In this document: positions 22,444-34,891 of the stretch, in pieces | Numbering within the stretch: position 1 is the first letter of the stretch | How the letters are laid out: every line of letters begins with the position of its first letter | Source: Cycas panzhihuaensis | Lineage: Eukaryota; Cycadophyta | NCBI GenBank assembly: GCA_023213395.1 | Contig: CM041465.1 | Span: 214,279,741 to 214,343,740, forward strand | DNA: 64,000 bases | Reading direction: 5' to 3' | Notes under the pieces: model-generated | The model's database searches: none | What the model was told of the DNA's origin: nothing | What the model saw: only the letters and a program-made list of their open reading frames with translations | Translations under genes and position numbers: made by a program

Positions 22444-24699
22444 TGTGTGTTAGATCGATTAGATTGATCGAAATCTAACCCCCATTTACACTATGTTCCT
22501 CGTACAGAAACTCCTCTATGTAGGTTGCATGATGATGATGCTTTTAATCAACATTTCATATTTTTTATTCATGTTTTATTTGTTAAAATTTATAAAAATT
22601 TAATCGGTATTGACTTTCACTTGAATTTTGTGCAAGTAAAAGGAGTTAGCACCTGTCTACTTAGCCCCCAATCTCCTTATATCGGCGTGACTATGTTGAT
22701 TTAATTAGTTAAGGGGAGGACGTGGAAAATATAAATTCTTTTTAATTCTTTTTATTTTTAAAGTTATTAATCATATTTTATAAGATTTGAGTTTAGGAGC
22801 TCCTTTCACAGCTAAGTTGGTTGTCTCATTGGCTCCCATGTGACTGTGCTCCTTCTGACTAAAGGGGATTATCTATTTTGTTTTAAAATTTTCATTTTGT
22901 CAATACATAAAGAGGGCTTCTTGTATTTTTCACTGTAACTTTCTCCTAGAGCATCAATTTTCTACAAAACTAGTGTTGTTGGAATCTTATTTTAGTAATC
23001 TTCAAGCTGATATTATCTTTTGTCTAATTTGAGTCCATTTTAGCTATGTTTGAATAAGTCAAAATCAACATTTTTTTTAATGCTTATTTCACTTACCTTA
23101 AGGAGGTCTATTCACCGTTTTCGCAATAACTTGACTGTTTTAACTCTGATTTCAAAACCATAAGAATCAACAAAAAGAATTTCTAGAACTCTTCATGTGG
23201 GAATCAGTCTCATCTTATTTTGACATCATTTTATAGGACTTTAAGGCTCCTCAAATTAAGGCTCTAGTTTAGCCCTAAACAAGCATATTTCATAATATTT
23301 TTGAGCATTTTTTCATTCAAATTAATTCTACTTGAGCATAATCTGCTACTAATCATTTTCTTGGAGATATTTGTTGGTTTTTTATAAAGATTACAAGCTA
23401 TTTATAGCCTTTAGCATTAATTTCAACTCCTTAAGGATCAAGAAGCCTAAGTGGAGTAATACATTAAGATGGTACCATTTAACTTGACTTTATTTTATCC
23501 TTTGCATTATCATTCAAATATATACTATTGTTTTACACTTCTAATCATTTTAAGCATTGTTTCTTCTTAAAATTACAAGATTCACCTAGTTTATTTTTGT
23601 TCCTATAAAGGAACTATTTGGTACTCAATTTACGTTATCATTATCTTATAACATTAAGTGGCATATTAGTTAAGGATCTTCCTTATTTTATCAAAAGCTT
23701 TATTCTTTCTTCAACTTGAAATTTGTAAAAGTATAGTTACAAGGTCTTTTGATCAACTTTTATTTTAAAGTTCATTTATACATTCCAAAAGATTAAGGAC
23801 TCTATTGGTTTAGTGCATCACTTTACACAAGTGCATATATTTTCTTATTTTACTTCTATAAGAGTATCTCAATTTAAAAATATTAGATTGCATACTAGCA
23901 TTCATTTTTTATTTATTAAAAGAAGAAGGGTATCTTGATTCTTTTACTTATTCTCATTGTGACTTGATATAAAGTTTTACATTATACTTATATTTGAGAT
24001 ATATTTTGTCTTACTTAAAGATCTATTTTGTTTCATTTCATTTCTTAAATAAAATGAATCATAGAGAGATTAAGCAAGACTATATCTAATTAAAATTTAC
24101 TTTCGCATTAAGAAAGATAGTTTTCCAAATTTACCACATTTTTTTTAGCCTTGTAAAGGGAATGATTAGGACCCCTGAAGTTACCACCATACACATGCCA
24201 ATTGGCCTACTTATATTGGATGAGGAAGTCATTGGCTATAAGGTATATTAGGTGGTAGGCTGAGATGGAGAACCTGCTATTTTTTTTTGGAGTTTAGAGA
24301 CCAAGGCTAGACATGGAGAGGGTAAGTGCCTTGGTTAGTAAAACCTTCACCGCTAGATCTGTCACTAGGCATAAGTCTGATGTAGGTGGACTAACAATTT
24401 AGGGGGGTGTGACAACCTTCGTAGTAGCCCATATACTAAGTTATATTGAGCCTAGAGCTCACATAACGATATACTAGGTCCTTATTTTACCACTTTTGGG
24501 CAGGTGCCACTAAACAAGATAGCAGCTGAAGGTTTCCCTTAGAGACCCTTGGACTTATAGCCTAGAAGCCTCATTAGGGACTAGGACACTTGCAAAACCT
24601 TGGGAGAAGCTTTAAACATTACTTCTTGGGTTCATTTTCAAAATCAAACCTTTGGAAAACTTTACTTTATCTATAAGTTTTTAAAACTTTAGCTAAGAA
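22444..24699 (+). other. E2 leader, right part
   Basis: It is non-coding sequence continuous with 12940-13150 across E1. Positions 24130-24560 are the block shared with E1 17820-18260. Confidence 0.65.
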
Positions 24700-25700
24700 A
24701 TTGAAGCAAACTTTAGAAACATGATAATTCCTAAGTTTGATAATAATAACTTTCTAAATTAGAGTAGGAGGATGAGACATATACTCATCGCTAATGACAT
24801 ATAGGAGATTATAAGAATAGATTACAGTGAATTAGAATAGAATACCACTAATATTGAAAATGAAACTTATATAAAATATGTTAAAAAGGATAATAATGCT
24901 CTTGCCCTTATTTTCTGTGCATTAGAAGACCATATTTTCATATGAGTTAGTGAGTCAACAAAGTCAAAGGAAGCATAGGATACCCTACAGTTAATTTATG
25001 AAGGAGCCACATCTTCTAAGCTTCAAAACCTAAGAAGCAAATTTGAAATCTTATGCATAATGCCAACAAAATGTGTGATAGAATTCATGACTAAGGTGCA
25101 AGACATAGTTAACTAAATGAGATCACTTAGAGATACATTGACAGAGCAAAGAGTAGTAGAAGGAATTTTGAGATGTGTAGGTGCCATAAGAAGGTTTGAA
25201 ATGGTAGCGACAAGTATGGGGGTTTCCAAAGACCTAAGCACCCTTAAGATGGAATAACTAAGTGCTATGTTGATATCGGTCAAAGAATAACAAAATGTAA
25301 ATAAATGCCTTGAGCATGTCTTTGTTACTAAGGTAAGAATCTAATCTCATTCTTAAGTGGGTACATCAAAATCTAAAGAATCACCTCCAAAGGATAGAAA
25401 TCCTAGAAGGGGTATGCATCAAGATCCACCTAAATATTAAGCTCCTCACTAAAGGAGATAAGGAGCAAACCAACAAAATGTCAATCCTCCTATGTAACAA
25501 AATCAAGAGAAACAACCTGATGTATATTCATGTTGCCCAAATTGCCAAGGAAATGTTTAAGCTACAAGGTCAAATCTAGATTATTACAACAATAGACAAG
25601 GGGACAATCAAGTCCCTCATTATGAGGAAAGGGAAGATCATCCCACATTGAAAGAACCCATCCACGTAGTCAAAGTCTAATCTATGGGAGAAGAAAGACA
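24700..25700 (+). pseudogene. E2 gag remnant
   Basis: The reading aligns with E1 gag: MIIPKFDNNNFLN at 24721, DNNALALIFCALEDHIF at about 24890, ATSSKLQNLRSKFEILCIM at about 25010, RSLRDTLTEQRVVEGILRCV at about 25120. The position of the E1 start codon reads ATT here (24700-24702), so the start is lost. More than ten stops, mostly TAG or TAA at glutamine or tryptophan codons, interrupt it. The zinc knuckle region (about 25530) is poorly preserved. Confidence 0.8.
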
Positions 25701-25839
25701 CTATATTGCACCTATTATCATCATAGAAGTCATATGAAAGACAAATATTTTTTAAAACATAGACCACCAACAAAATATAGTGCAAATACCATAATTCAAC
25801 AAGGAATAATGACAAACTTTTCCTATCCAATTTTAATAC

Positions 25840-26180
25840 CAAAGAAGAAGAAGATAATAACTAGTATATTGATTCGAGCCACTCCAATCATATGACTCAT
25901 AAGGAGTATTTATTATGTATATATTAGATAAAAGTAAAAGAGATTCAATAATGCTTGATGATGACGCATCCCATGAATCAGTTGGTAGAGGTAACATAGC
26001 TCTCATGATAGATATGGGAGAGTATAGACACCTTGATGATGCATTATATGTTCCTACCTTAAAGAAAAATCTATTATTAGTAGGGAAGATGATGGATTAG
26101 GATTATAAGGTTATTTTTTATAATGGAAAATTCATAATTAAAGATAAAAAGAAAAATAAGGCAATTGTTGCAAAGGGAAA
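25840..26180 (+). pseudogene. E2 aspartic protease remnant
   Basis: YIDSSHSNHMTHKEYLL at about 25866 is the counterpart of the E1 protease site, with the glycine of the catalytic triplet changed to serine. The frame 25915-26100 contains YRHLDDALYVPTLKKNLLLV, the second conserved block. Confidence 0.7.
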
Positions 26181-27250
26181 ATGACAAAAGATAGACTTTT
26201 CAAACTTTTCCTTACTCCATCAGATACTCATGCCTTAAGAGCCATAGTTAAGTTGGATTGTGACTTATAGCATAGGAGATTTAGACACCTCAACTATAGA
26301 AATTTGGCCTTAATAATAAAAATGGACATGGTTAATAGGTTTCCTAATATTGAAGTAAACAAAACCATATATGAGGGATGCTTACTTGGCAAGTAACACA
26401 GGGAGAGTTTTCTAGATTATAGCTATCGGGAAACTAGACCACTTCAACTAGTCTATATAGATATCTATGGTCCTACAGATGTCCTCTCATTGATATATAC
26501 ATGCTATTTCATCATATTTATTGATGACTATATAAGGAAGACTTAGGTATTCTTCATTAAGTTCAAATTGGATCCCTTCCAACACTTTGTTGACTTCAAA
26601 ACCTTTGTGGAGTGATAAAGTTAATACAAACTTCTCTCACTAAGATTTGATAATGGGAGAGAATTCATCTCTAATGAATTTAAGGCATACTATATATATC
26701 ATGGGATAAGAAGGCAGCTCACAAATCCCTACACCCCACAATAAAATGATGTAATCGAAAGATAAAAACTTAGGCCATGATTTTTGGGTGGAAGTAGTCC
26801 ATACATCCATTTATCTCCTCAATAGATGCTCCACCAAAGCCCTAAAGTGGAAGACACTTGAAGAAGCTTAGACATGCTACAAACCAAACATACATCATTT
26901 AAGAATTTTTGGGTGCTTAGCCTATGTACATGTACCTAACCAAAGAAGATATAAATTGGATGGGCATAGCATCAAGTGTATATTTCTTGGCTATAGTAAA
27001 ATGTCTAAATCATACAAAGTCTATGATCTTAAGTCAAAGAAGGTTATGATGAGTAGAGATGTAAAGTTTTAAGAGGATGCTTACTATCATGATAGTCAAG
27101 AAAAGAGAAAAGAAGTAATGATCAATTTTGACACCTCCACCAAGTCAAAATATGTTCCTCTTATGTTTGACTCTAGATGAGTCATTAATGAACCAAGTGG
27201 GGAGCGAACCTCTTCTCAACCTCCACCACAAGTCTTCCAAAATGGGTTCA
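26181..27250 (+). pseudogene. E2 integrase remnant
   Basis: MTKDRLFKLFLTPSDTHAL at 26183 begins the pre-integrase region. HRRFRHLNY and YEGCLLGK are zinc-finger pieces with stops between them. The first catalytic aspartate survives in YIDIYGP, the second is in LRFDNGREF. A deletion of about 13 codons plus a frame change follows VIER (about 26757), removing the segment that comes after the catalytic glutamate in E1. It cannot be active. Confidence 0.8.
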
Positions 27251-27389
27251 AAGGAATCATGATATGGGCAATATTTTAAATAGTAATCAAAGATCCACTT
27301 ACTTACATAGGGTAAACTTTACCCTTATGAGCAAAGTTTTGGAGTCCCATGAGCCTCAAACCTTTGATGAGGCCAATACATATGCTTCT

Positions 27390-28290
27390 TAGAGAAAGGT
27401 AATGGAAGACAAATATCACTCCATTGTTAAGAATGATACTTGGGAATTTGTTGACTTACCTCCTAATAAAAGAGCAATTAGTACTAAGTGGATCTATAAA
27501 ACCAAGTTCTGCTCTAATGGATCAATTGATAAATATAAAGCTAGATTAGTCGCCAAAGGTTATACCCAAAGAGAAGGTATTGATTACAATGAAATATTTA
27601 CTTCTGTTACTTGAATGGAAATAGTTCATATAATGATGAGTTTGGTATCTCAAATAGGATTGAAAGTTTATCAAATGGATGTCAAAAGTGCTTTCCTTAA
27701 TGGCTACATTGAAGAGGATATCTATGTCTCTTAACCCCTCAATTTTGAAGTCGAGAGGGAAGAAGACAAAGTGTACAAATTAAAAAGGCATTTATGATTT
27801 GAAATAAGCACCTAGGTCTTGGTATTCCTGACTTGACAAATATTTTATAGAGATCAAGGCTTTGAAAGGTCTCAATCAGATTCAGATCTCTACATCAAAA
27901 TTAAGGGAGAATCTATCATAATTATGGGGCTCTACATAGATGATCTTGTCTACATTGGAAATGACTCCCATCTTTTGCAAAACTTTAGGGAAGCCATATG
28001 TAAGGAATTTGAAATGATAAATTTTGGATTAATGCATTACTTCTTAGGCTTGGAGGTATGGCAAGATAAAAATAGTATCTTCATCTTGCAAAGGAAATAT
28101 ACCCTAGATCTACTAGAAAAGTTTAGGATGACCAAGTATAAACCATTAGCAACTCCAGTAGAAATAGGAATCAAGCTATCCAAAATGGATGATTCTACAC
28201 CTATTGATCCTACACTCTATAGACAATTAATTGGCAGTTTTATCTACTTGGCATCCACTTGACCAAACATAATGTATTTAGGCAACATTA
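27390..28290 (+). pseudogene. E2 reverse transcriptase remnant
   Basis: Two open stretches (27402-27614 and 27924-28262) hold NDTWEFVDLPPNKRAISTKW, YKARLVAKGYTQREGIDY and the metal-binding GLYIDDLVYIG, with the two aspartates intact. The part between them carries QMDVKSAFLNGYIEEDIYV and several stops, and the palm segment near 27800 is frameshifted. Compared with E1 the catalytic motif is better preserved although the element is older overall. Confidence 0.85.
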
Positions 28291-28885
28291 TATCTAGATT
28301 CATGTAAGACCCAAAGACTACTCATTGGTAAGCAACCAAAAGAATTCTACATTATCTTAAAAGTGCTTCAAAATATGGTCTATATTATAAAGCTTCATCA
28401 AATTTCTAATTGACAGGCTACACAGATTCAAATTAGGTAGGTGATATCAACAATAGAAAATTAACTTTAGGTTACATTTTTAGTATAGGTTTGGTAGCTA
28501 TAGCTTACAGCACTAAGAACAAAATACAACCTCTCTATCTATAGCCAAAGCAGAATATAAAGTAGTAGTCACTAGTGCATGTAAAATAATTTGGTTGAGA
28601 AGACTATTACAAGACTTTCAGCCAAAACAGAAAGGGCCTACAAGAATTTAGTGTGATAATTAGAGTACAATATAAATGATAAAGAACCCAGTATTTCATG
28701 ACAGAATGAAGCATATTGAGATGTAAAATCATTTTATTCGAGAGCTAGTATAAGCATGAGAAATTAAATTAGCATATTATAGCACCGAAGATTAAGCAAC
28801 AAACATCTTTACAAAAGCTTTGGGTAAGATCAAATTTTAGAAATTTAGAGACAAGTTAGGAGTTCTATATATTAGCCATTATGGA
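28291..28885 (+). pseudogene. E2 RNase H remnant and pol tail
   Basis: AKAEYK (about 28545) and LRRLLQDFQPKQKGPTRI (about 28595) follow the E1 RNase H with stops. The end TKALGKIKF then KFRDKLGVLYISHYGGE matches the E1 tail and reaches the purine tract GGAGGAGAA (28883-28891). Confidence 0.75.
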
Positions 28886-28891
28886 GGAGAA

Positions 28892-29260
28892 TATTATGAT
28901 AATTCCTGATTTGTAAGTGTATGTGAGCACTTTGGGTCTCTCAATGCCACCTTAAGCCTCCTAAAGTCACCTTAGGCCACCCAGTATCACCAAATAATTG
29001 CTTGCAGTCGACAAGGAGATGTCACAACCATCTCATACAAGATATTTAATTATTTGCTTAATATTTTAATAATTTTTTAAAATTTTAATATTAGTCAGGT
29101 TGAGGCACTTGTTGCCTCCCCAAAATTATCTATTTATAGGTGGAGAATACCTCCCTGGTGTTTTTTAACACTATCATTTTACATTCAAAGATTATTATTT
29201 TCACTTCAAAGATGATGTCCTTTTACTTATAAGCCTTCCACTCAGCACCTCAAAGCCAAT
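28892..29260 (+). repeat. 3' LTR of E2
   Basis: The start is set by alignment with the E1 LTR start. It has TATTTATA at 29131-29138 and a stem-loop at 29158-29171. The exact end is uncertain by about 15 bases; block D1 begins within a few bases of it. Confidence 0.75.
29158..29171 (+). promoter_or_regulatory. LTR stem-loop of E2
   Basis: GTGTT-TTTT-AACAC pairs fully, downstream of TATTTATA (29131-29138). Confidence 0.65.
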
Positions 29261-29639
29261 ATTCTTTTTATTAGGAGTCTTTACTTACTTAGTCTTCCTC
29301 ATAGCGGAGAAATCTTAGTGATTAGTTACTTTAGTTTTATTGATTTTCTATTTATTCTTTTATGTTCATTGACTTAGCATGTAAATAATAGTTATGTATA
29401 TTTCCTTACTTAGCACATATTTAGGAGAAAATCTCTCTTCCTTTTGGAAGGGGGTTGAGGATCTATCGAGACCCCTTATCATAATTATCCTTTCATGAAG
29501 GCCAATATTTATTCTTGTTTAAGGTTACTTAAGTAACTATCCTTAATCAATATTATTTTGACAACCATATTGGGGAATTACCAAAAATTTCTAGTTACTT
29601 ATTCAACCTTTTATATCATTAAATCTTTTCATTAGACAT

Positions 29640-30500
29640 TCACTTATCTAGTTTGCTCCACTTAATTTCTTCATGTTAATCAAACTACCTTTACTTGTTC
29701 TAATTTATTCCTTTATTCTATTTGAGTCATATTCACTCGCTTCATTTGACCTTTTCCCCATATCCTTCATGGATTCTTTTCATATCCCTCCTAAGTAATC
29801 TATGAGAATTTAGGGTCTTCCCCTTGAAGACTCCTCCTTGCCTTCTCAAGTAGCTACCTTTTCCCTTTATAAAGAATATGAGACATCTAACACTAAGCCT
29901 ACTAATACTCCATATGAATTTCATAACACCATTTGGAACCCATTTGGGTCCTCAATAGGTCCTATTACTTATGTGTTCCTTGGTGGGGGATATGATGACT
30001 TGATTAAACTTAAAGTCTTAGCTAAGAAATCTATATCTTAGCATCCTTTTATCAATTATTGAGATCTTACTTCCCTTATAGATTATAGGGAGTCTATATT
30101 TATCCCTTCTTGTTCTCTTATATATCCCTATGAGAAATTACCTCATTTGATTTATTTGACTGATAATTGCATACACATCCTTACATAGGAATTTTGGGAA
30201 TGTATACCTCCTGTTGGTACTTTATCTTTCAACCTTAATCCTAGAGATTATGCCTAGACTTATCATACTGAGTTACCTATTGTTTAATAGCCTTTAACCC
30301 TACTTAAGATCACTTAGTTAATTCCTTAATGGGGACTTATATCTACCTTTCCCTATTCCAAACAGGTTACCTTCTCCTCATATACCCATACTCCCCCACT
30401 ACTAGTTCATATTGGGTATTAATTAGGGCTAGTCACCCTTCTTAAAGTAACTTATTCCTTTGGATGCAATAGACTTAAGGTCCTTTCATGCAAACTCCCT
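29640..30500 (+). pseudogene. Fossil coding region, unrecognised
   Basis: Reading one plus-strand frame gives about 280 codons with around ten stops, nearly all TAG or TAA. Sense segments include YDDLIKLKVLAKKSIS, DYRESIFIPSCSLIYPYEKL and EFWECIPPVGTLSFNLNPRD. An open piece with a start lies at 29838-30041. The even amino-acid composition and the restriction of stops to codons one transition away from glutamine argue for a decayed real protein. I do not recognise it; Tat/Ogre-type elements can carry an extra frame of unknown role, which is one possibility. It is absent from D2. Confidence 0.45.
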
Positions 30501-30509
30501 CTGAACTTG

Positions 30510-31570
30510 GAAAATTATGATAGAATGCAATATGGGTAGGAGATTAAAACCCTATAGAAAATGGTTTAAGACTTACGTTTAGAGTTCATAAGCTAAGCTA
30601 CTCATCTCCTTAAGAAGAGTTCATTAGCACTGAGGCTATATATATGAACTTATCCTCCAATTACAAGTAAGAACGTTTAAATAAATGAGCCCTAACCTTC
30701 AGATGAAGGTAGCTAAGCTAAATAAATGATTGTTAAAACTTGAAATAAGATAAATAACTAATTAAATCTTTTACTGTCTTAATTCATAACATAAGTTGAG
30801 AACTCATTTATATTATAACTATGAAATTACACAAGAAAATTATTGAAAAGTAGAAGAACTTACCAATAGAATTCCAACATGAAAAAGAAAATAGAGGAGG
30901 TGCCTTAGATCAATGTTATAGTAACTCTAAAATGCTCTAAACCAAGTTCTAACAAGCAAAAGTTATGCTGATATCTCTTGAGAATAAAAGGATAACTAAT
31001 ATGAAGAAATATTACATATAAAAGTGAGAGAAGTAAGAGGGAAAAGAGGCCAAAGGAAAAAAATGCTCTATACTTAAGTGTGTGCAATCCTAAGTCATAA
31101 AAATATTCAGGCAATGGTCTAGCCCATACTCCAACAAGTCACTCCAAGGATGAAAAAAGGTCATAAGATATTGAGGCAAAAATTTAGTAACACTTCATTA
31201 CAAAAAACTTAATCTCCCTTTTACTTAATAAATTGAAGGGTATTTATAGGGAAAATAAAAGGGAAAGTTTGTAAAAGTCCTATGGGAGGTCATTTCACAC
31301 TTTCTTCAATAAATAGAGTCTCTTGAGTGGGAGATAATTGATTTATTTTTTTCAATTTTTTTTGCACACAAATAGTGAAAACTATGACAAATCTTAAAAA
31401 CTTTAGTCAATTTATAACTAAATTATGTTTCACCATAGAAACCATAGTCTATTTCATAAACTATAATCCACTTCATAAATTGTAGTATTTATCTTTAATC
31501 ATGGTTTATTAAGAAGACTATAGTTTTGGGTAACTTAAAAATTATGGTCAATAGTTTAAACTATGGTTAA
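30510..31570 (-). repeat. Tat-like LTR segment in D1
   Basis: A minus-strand TATA box (plus TATTTATAGG, 31241-31250) is followed on the minus strand by a 350-bp stretch that matches 11480-11833. Upstream of the TATA box (31375-31570) are repeated CCATAG/CTATAATCC-type motifs. I take this as U3 with short repeats plus R. The matching D2 segment is 46640-47665. Confidence 0.5.
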
Positions 31571-33714
31571 TGAAATTCTTCAGAGTAAGAGAAAAAGATA
31601 AAATTGTAAAAAAATTGAGCTAGTTTGTCATCTAATAGCATTAGAGAATGCTAATAAGGGGTTAAATAAGGTAAAATCATTAGTAAGAGGTTTGAAAAAA
31701 AGTAACTAACTAGAAAATCAAATGCTTATAAGGTCATAAACCAAGAAGGAAAAGAACTAGAGTACTGTACTTGAGCAAGCTTAGAGGTGTCATAAAAGTG
31801 CATATGTTATGATTTATACATTATAAGAAATTATTGAAATAAACACAAATACAATCACATTAGATAATAATCCACTCAACATGTTAACCAACAATTTAAT
31901 CAATCTAAATACCTAAAAAAAATCTAATAGCAAATGAAGAAAGGCATCAAACCTAGCTTTGTCAAAAGGGTTGAAGTTGATTGAAATAAATTGTTTAGTT
32001 TGCCTATGTATATTATATCTCTCTTAATAACCATATCTCTAATAATATCTCTCATATATTTCAGAGCTACAGTAAAGTTGAGTCAACACACAAAATAGGC
32101 ATTTATATTTCCATCATGATGTCACTCTCTTTTATCACTTTTCACTTATATATATATTTTTTTTGCATTCTTTTCACTTTGATTATAAATGCAATTATTG
32201 ATTCTACCTAGCCCATTACATAAATCTCTTCAAGTAGATATGAGTCAAGTACTGATAGGTAGAAAAATAATCCTACATAAGGAAGTTATGTGTCTTTCAT
32301 AATTCTGCCTCCTTTCATATCCTAATTTCTCAAAAAATATTACATTTCTCTTAAAAATTAACTTCTATATCAATTTATATAATCTATTATCTAAATTATC
32401 TCATTATAAATATCTTTTCCTTAGGTGCATTTCATGTTAAGTCTTCTTTAGATTATAAATCCTAGGATTCCCCTCATTTTTTATTTGTTTTCACTAAAAT
32501 AAGGCATAATTTATTTGATTCTTGATTTGATTTCATTCTTACCTAGAGGATTTTTCCATATGATAGCCAATATCATCATGTTTATGGAGTTTTCTAAATC
32601 ATTTAGTTTATGTATTTGTATATATTTTTATTGTACTATTGATTTCTACCATATGTATTTTGTTCTATGTAATTTAAATTATATACCATATTTATCTTCA
32701 TAATGAAAATAATATCATACTATATTGATTTTCATAATAAAAGTGGTATCTCATATTTTGTATTACTTATCTATTACTCATCTGCCATTGTGTTATTGTA
32801 AACTTTCTACTATGTTTTTTTAGCATGTTATGTTTAGGTAGAATTTCTTTTAATGGTATGCAATTTTATTTCTTTATTTATTTGATTTTATTATTTTTTT
32901 ACTCATAATTACTAGATTTTTAAAATTTCATTACCTTTCATTCTTATTGAATTTCTTTTATCATTGATTTTCTCTCTCAGTTGTTTGGTTTTCTTCTTTT
33001 ATTAATCATCACTTTAGAAGAATTCTCATGGTGACCCATTCTTATTACTTATATCTTTCTTTATCTTTGATGAGGTCCTCTTTGATTCTTTCTTAAATAG
33101 AATTTTGGTTAAGATTTATATTTTCTCTGACACATAATAAGTGTCTTGGTAGTTTTTCTTTGGTATTATTTTGCAAGAAGAAGAAGATTGGATAAGGAGA
33201 AAGTACATGCTCACCCATTATCAAATAAAAGAGTCTCTCAAGAAGAACCTTTATTTTTTGCTTGTTTTATTTTATATATTTCATTTGATTGATGGTTAAA
33301 AGGAAATAATAGAAAGAATTTAATTAATATATTTTGAGAGAATCTACAAAATAAATTAATGTAGTAAAAGAACTTAAAAACCCTCATGAAAGATACTTTC
33401 TTTAATCTCTATAAATCACCTCACACTATTATATTTTAATATAACTTGAAACCATACTTAAATAAATATTCTTTTATTTCTTATAATGATAGTGTTTATT
33501 ATGTAGTGAGTTTTACTCATTTCTTCTAAGGTTTTGTCTTAGCACTAGGTATTTCCTCATATTAAAAGAGTAAGGCTCATACCAAAGTAAACACCTACCA
33601 ATTCCTAGTATACACATTACTTTGGACACCAAAGTATATAATATTCATTTTATATTGAAATAGATGTTAATGTTTCTAGTTTTTATAATATTTATTATTT
33701 ACTAAAGAAATAGT
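31571..33714. other. Non-coding part of D1
   Basis: It is shared with D2 (about 47666-49814). No open frame of more than 62 codons and no domain could be read. Some of it, around 33100-33700, lies where the RNase H part of the following integrase fragment would be expected, but it is too decayed to assign. Confidence 0.4.
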
Positions 33715-34150
33715 AAGTGGTGCAAGATTATCATTTGTGGGATAGAGTGTTGTATCACTTAGTAGCATTATTTGTACTAGATAGAGGTATAAAGTAAAAG
33801 CTAATAAGGGAAGCTTACTTTTCCAAAGTGATTAGGAATTTTAATGTAAGAAAAATTATGCATGATTTATACTAGTATTTTTATTGGTAAAAAATAGAGA
33901 AAAATATTATTGGTCACATTAATTCATGGATTATGTGTTGCATTACAAAGCTAAGAAAATGAAATTAGGACTCTACTAGCCATTGTTAGTTCTAATAAGG
34001 CTTTTAGAATCTATTTCAATGGGCTTCTTACAAGGACTACCATGTACTAAGAAAAATAATGATTATATTATGGTTATGGATAAAACTTCTAAGATAACAC
34101 TTTTAATACTATATTAAAAGAGTATTATAACCATAGAGGTGTTAGCCATT
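33715..34150 (+). pseudogene. Ty3/Gypsy integrase N-terminus (fragment 1), D1
   Basis: Over two frames the plus strand reads a zinc-binding-like region followed by KMKLGLY, then ISMGFLQGLPCTKKNNDYIM, then MDKTSKITLLILY (about 33960-34110). This is the order at the start of a Ty3 integrase: zinc region, linker with GLY-proline-leucine motif, then the first catalytic aspartate in VMDKTSK. The reading breaks off near 34130, where an LTR-like sequence starts. The matching D2 copy reads better at this site (MVVVDKVSKMALLIL). Confidence 0.65.
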
Positions 34151-34600
34151 AAAAGGGTCATGGTTAATACATTAATAAAAGGGTTATTAATCATATATTA
34201 AAAGTGATCATTGATACTTATATTAATATAGAGACTAATTAAGTTATAAAAATTCGTTAATGTAAGGATTAGTTGAGAATTACTTGGGTAGTTAAACCAC
34301 CTAACTTGATGTATAAATAGGTTACATGAGAGAGATATTTATGAAGATTGCTATATAGGACTTATTGTGAAAAGGTTGATGTATTAACTCAAGGCTAGTA
34401 GCCTTCACTACCTAACTAACCATGTAATCCTCCTTATTAGTGAATGATATTATTATTGCTCATACTTATGTTCCCTTCTCTCTCTAACTTCTTTTCTCTT
34501 ATGACATTTTCTCTTATTAACATCTTGATTATGAATACCATCTTAGTTAATTCTATGATAATGGATTCTGTCTTCAACTAGAATAACACATTGGAAAATT
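34130..34600 (+). repeat. LTR-like segment following integrase fragment 1, D1
   Basis: It begins TGTTAGCCATTAAAAGGG where the integrase reading stops, and contains GTATAAATAG at about 34311. It is shared with D2 (about 50246-50700). No second copy with the same sequence flanks the next Ty3 fragment, so calling it an LTR rests on the TG start and TATA box only. Confidence 0.35.
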
Positions 34601-34891
34601 AAGTCTTGATGTCCTAGATTCACCAATAATTAGCACAATTACCAATATAAGAATTTGAAGTGTCTTTACTTACCTTATAGTTGACTAGGTGATAATGCTA
34701 GGTTTATAAGCATATAAATGAAGACATATTTAAGTATTGAATAAAGCCTAATTAATGATCAAGACTTTACCTACCATTAAAGGAATAATGAAGATGATGC
34801 TAGATAATTTATTGGTACTTAGACTTGAAGATATAAATATGACACATGATAAGCAGTATATGATGACCATGTTAATTTAGACAAAAAAAAC

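Larger units (their letters stand above)
12690..29260 (+). mobile_element. E2: old plus-strand Copia element split by E1
   Basis: Plus-strand gag, protease, integrase, RT and RNase H remnants occur in Copia order between 24700 and 28880, and a clear 3' LTR begins at 28892. The sequences flanking E1 (up to 13150 and from 22444) join into one continuous leader, so E1 landed in the E2 leader. The left boundary is uncertain because only a weak LTR match exists at about 12690-12935. Without E1 the element is roughly 7.3 kb. It carries many stops and deletions and is clearly older than E1. Confidence 0.6.

Noticed and set aside
25576-25842. Minus-strand frame of 88 codons
   Set aside because: It is antisense to the gag-protease junction of E2.
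30905-31114. Minus-strand frame of 69 codons in the D1 Tat-like LTR
   Set aside because: The D2 copy does not keep the frame and the region is non-coding LTR sequence.
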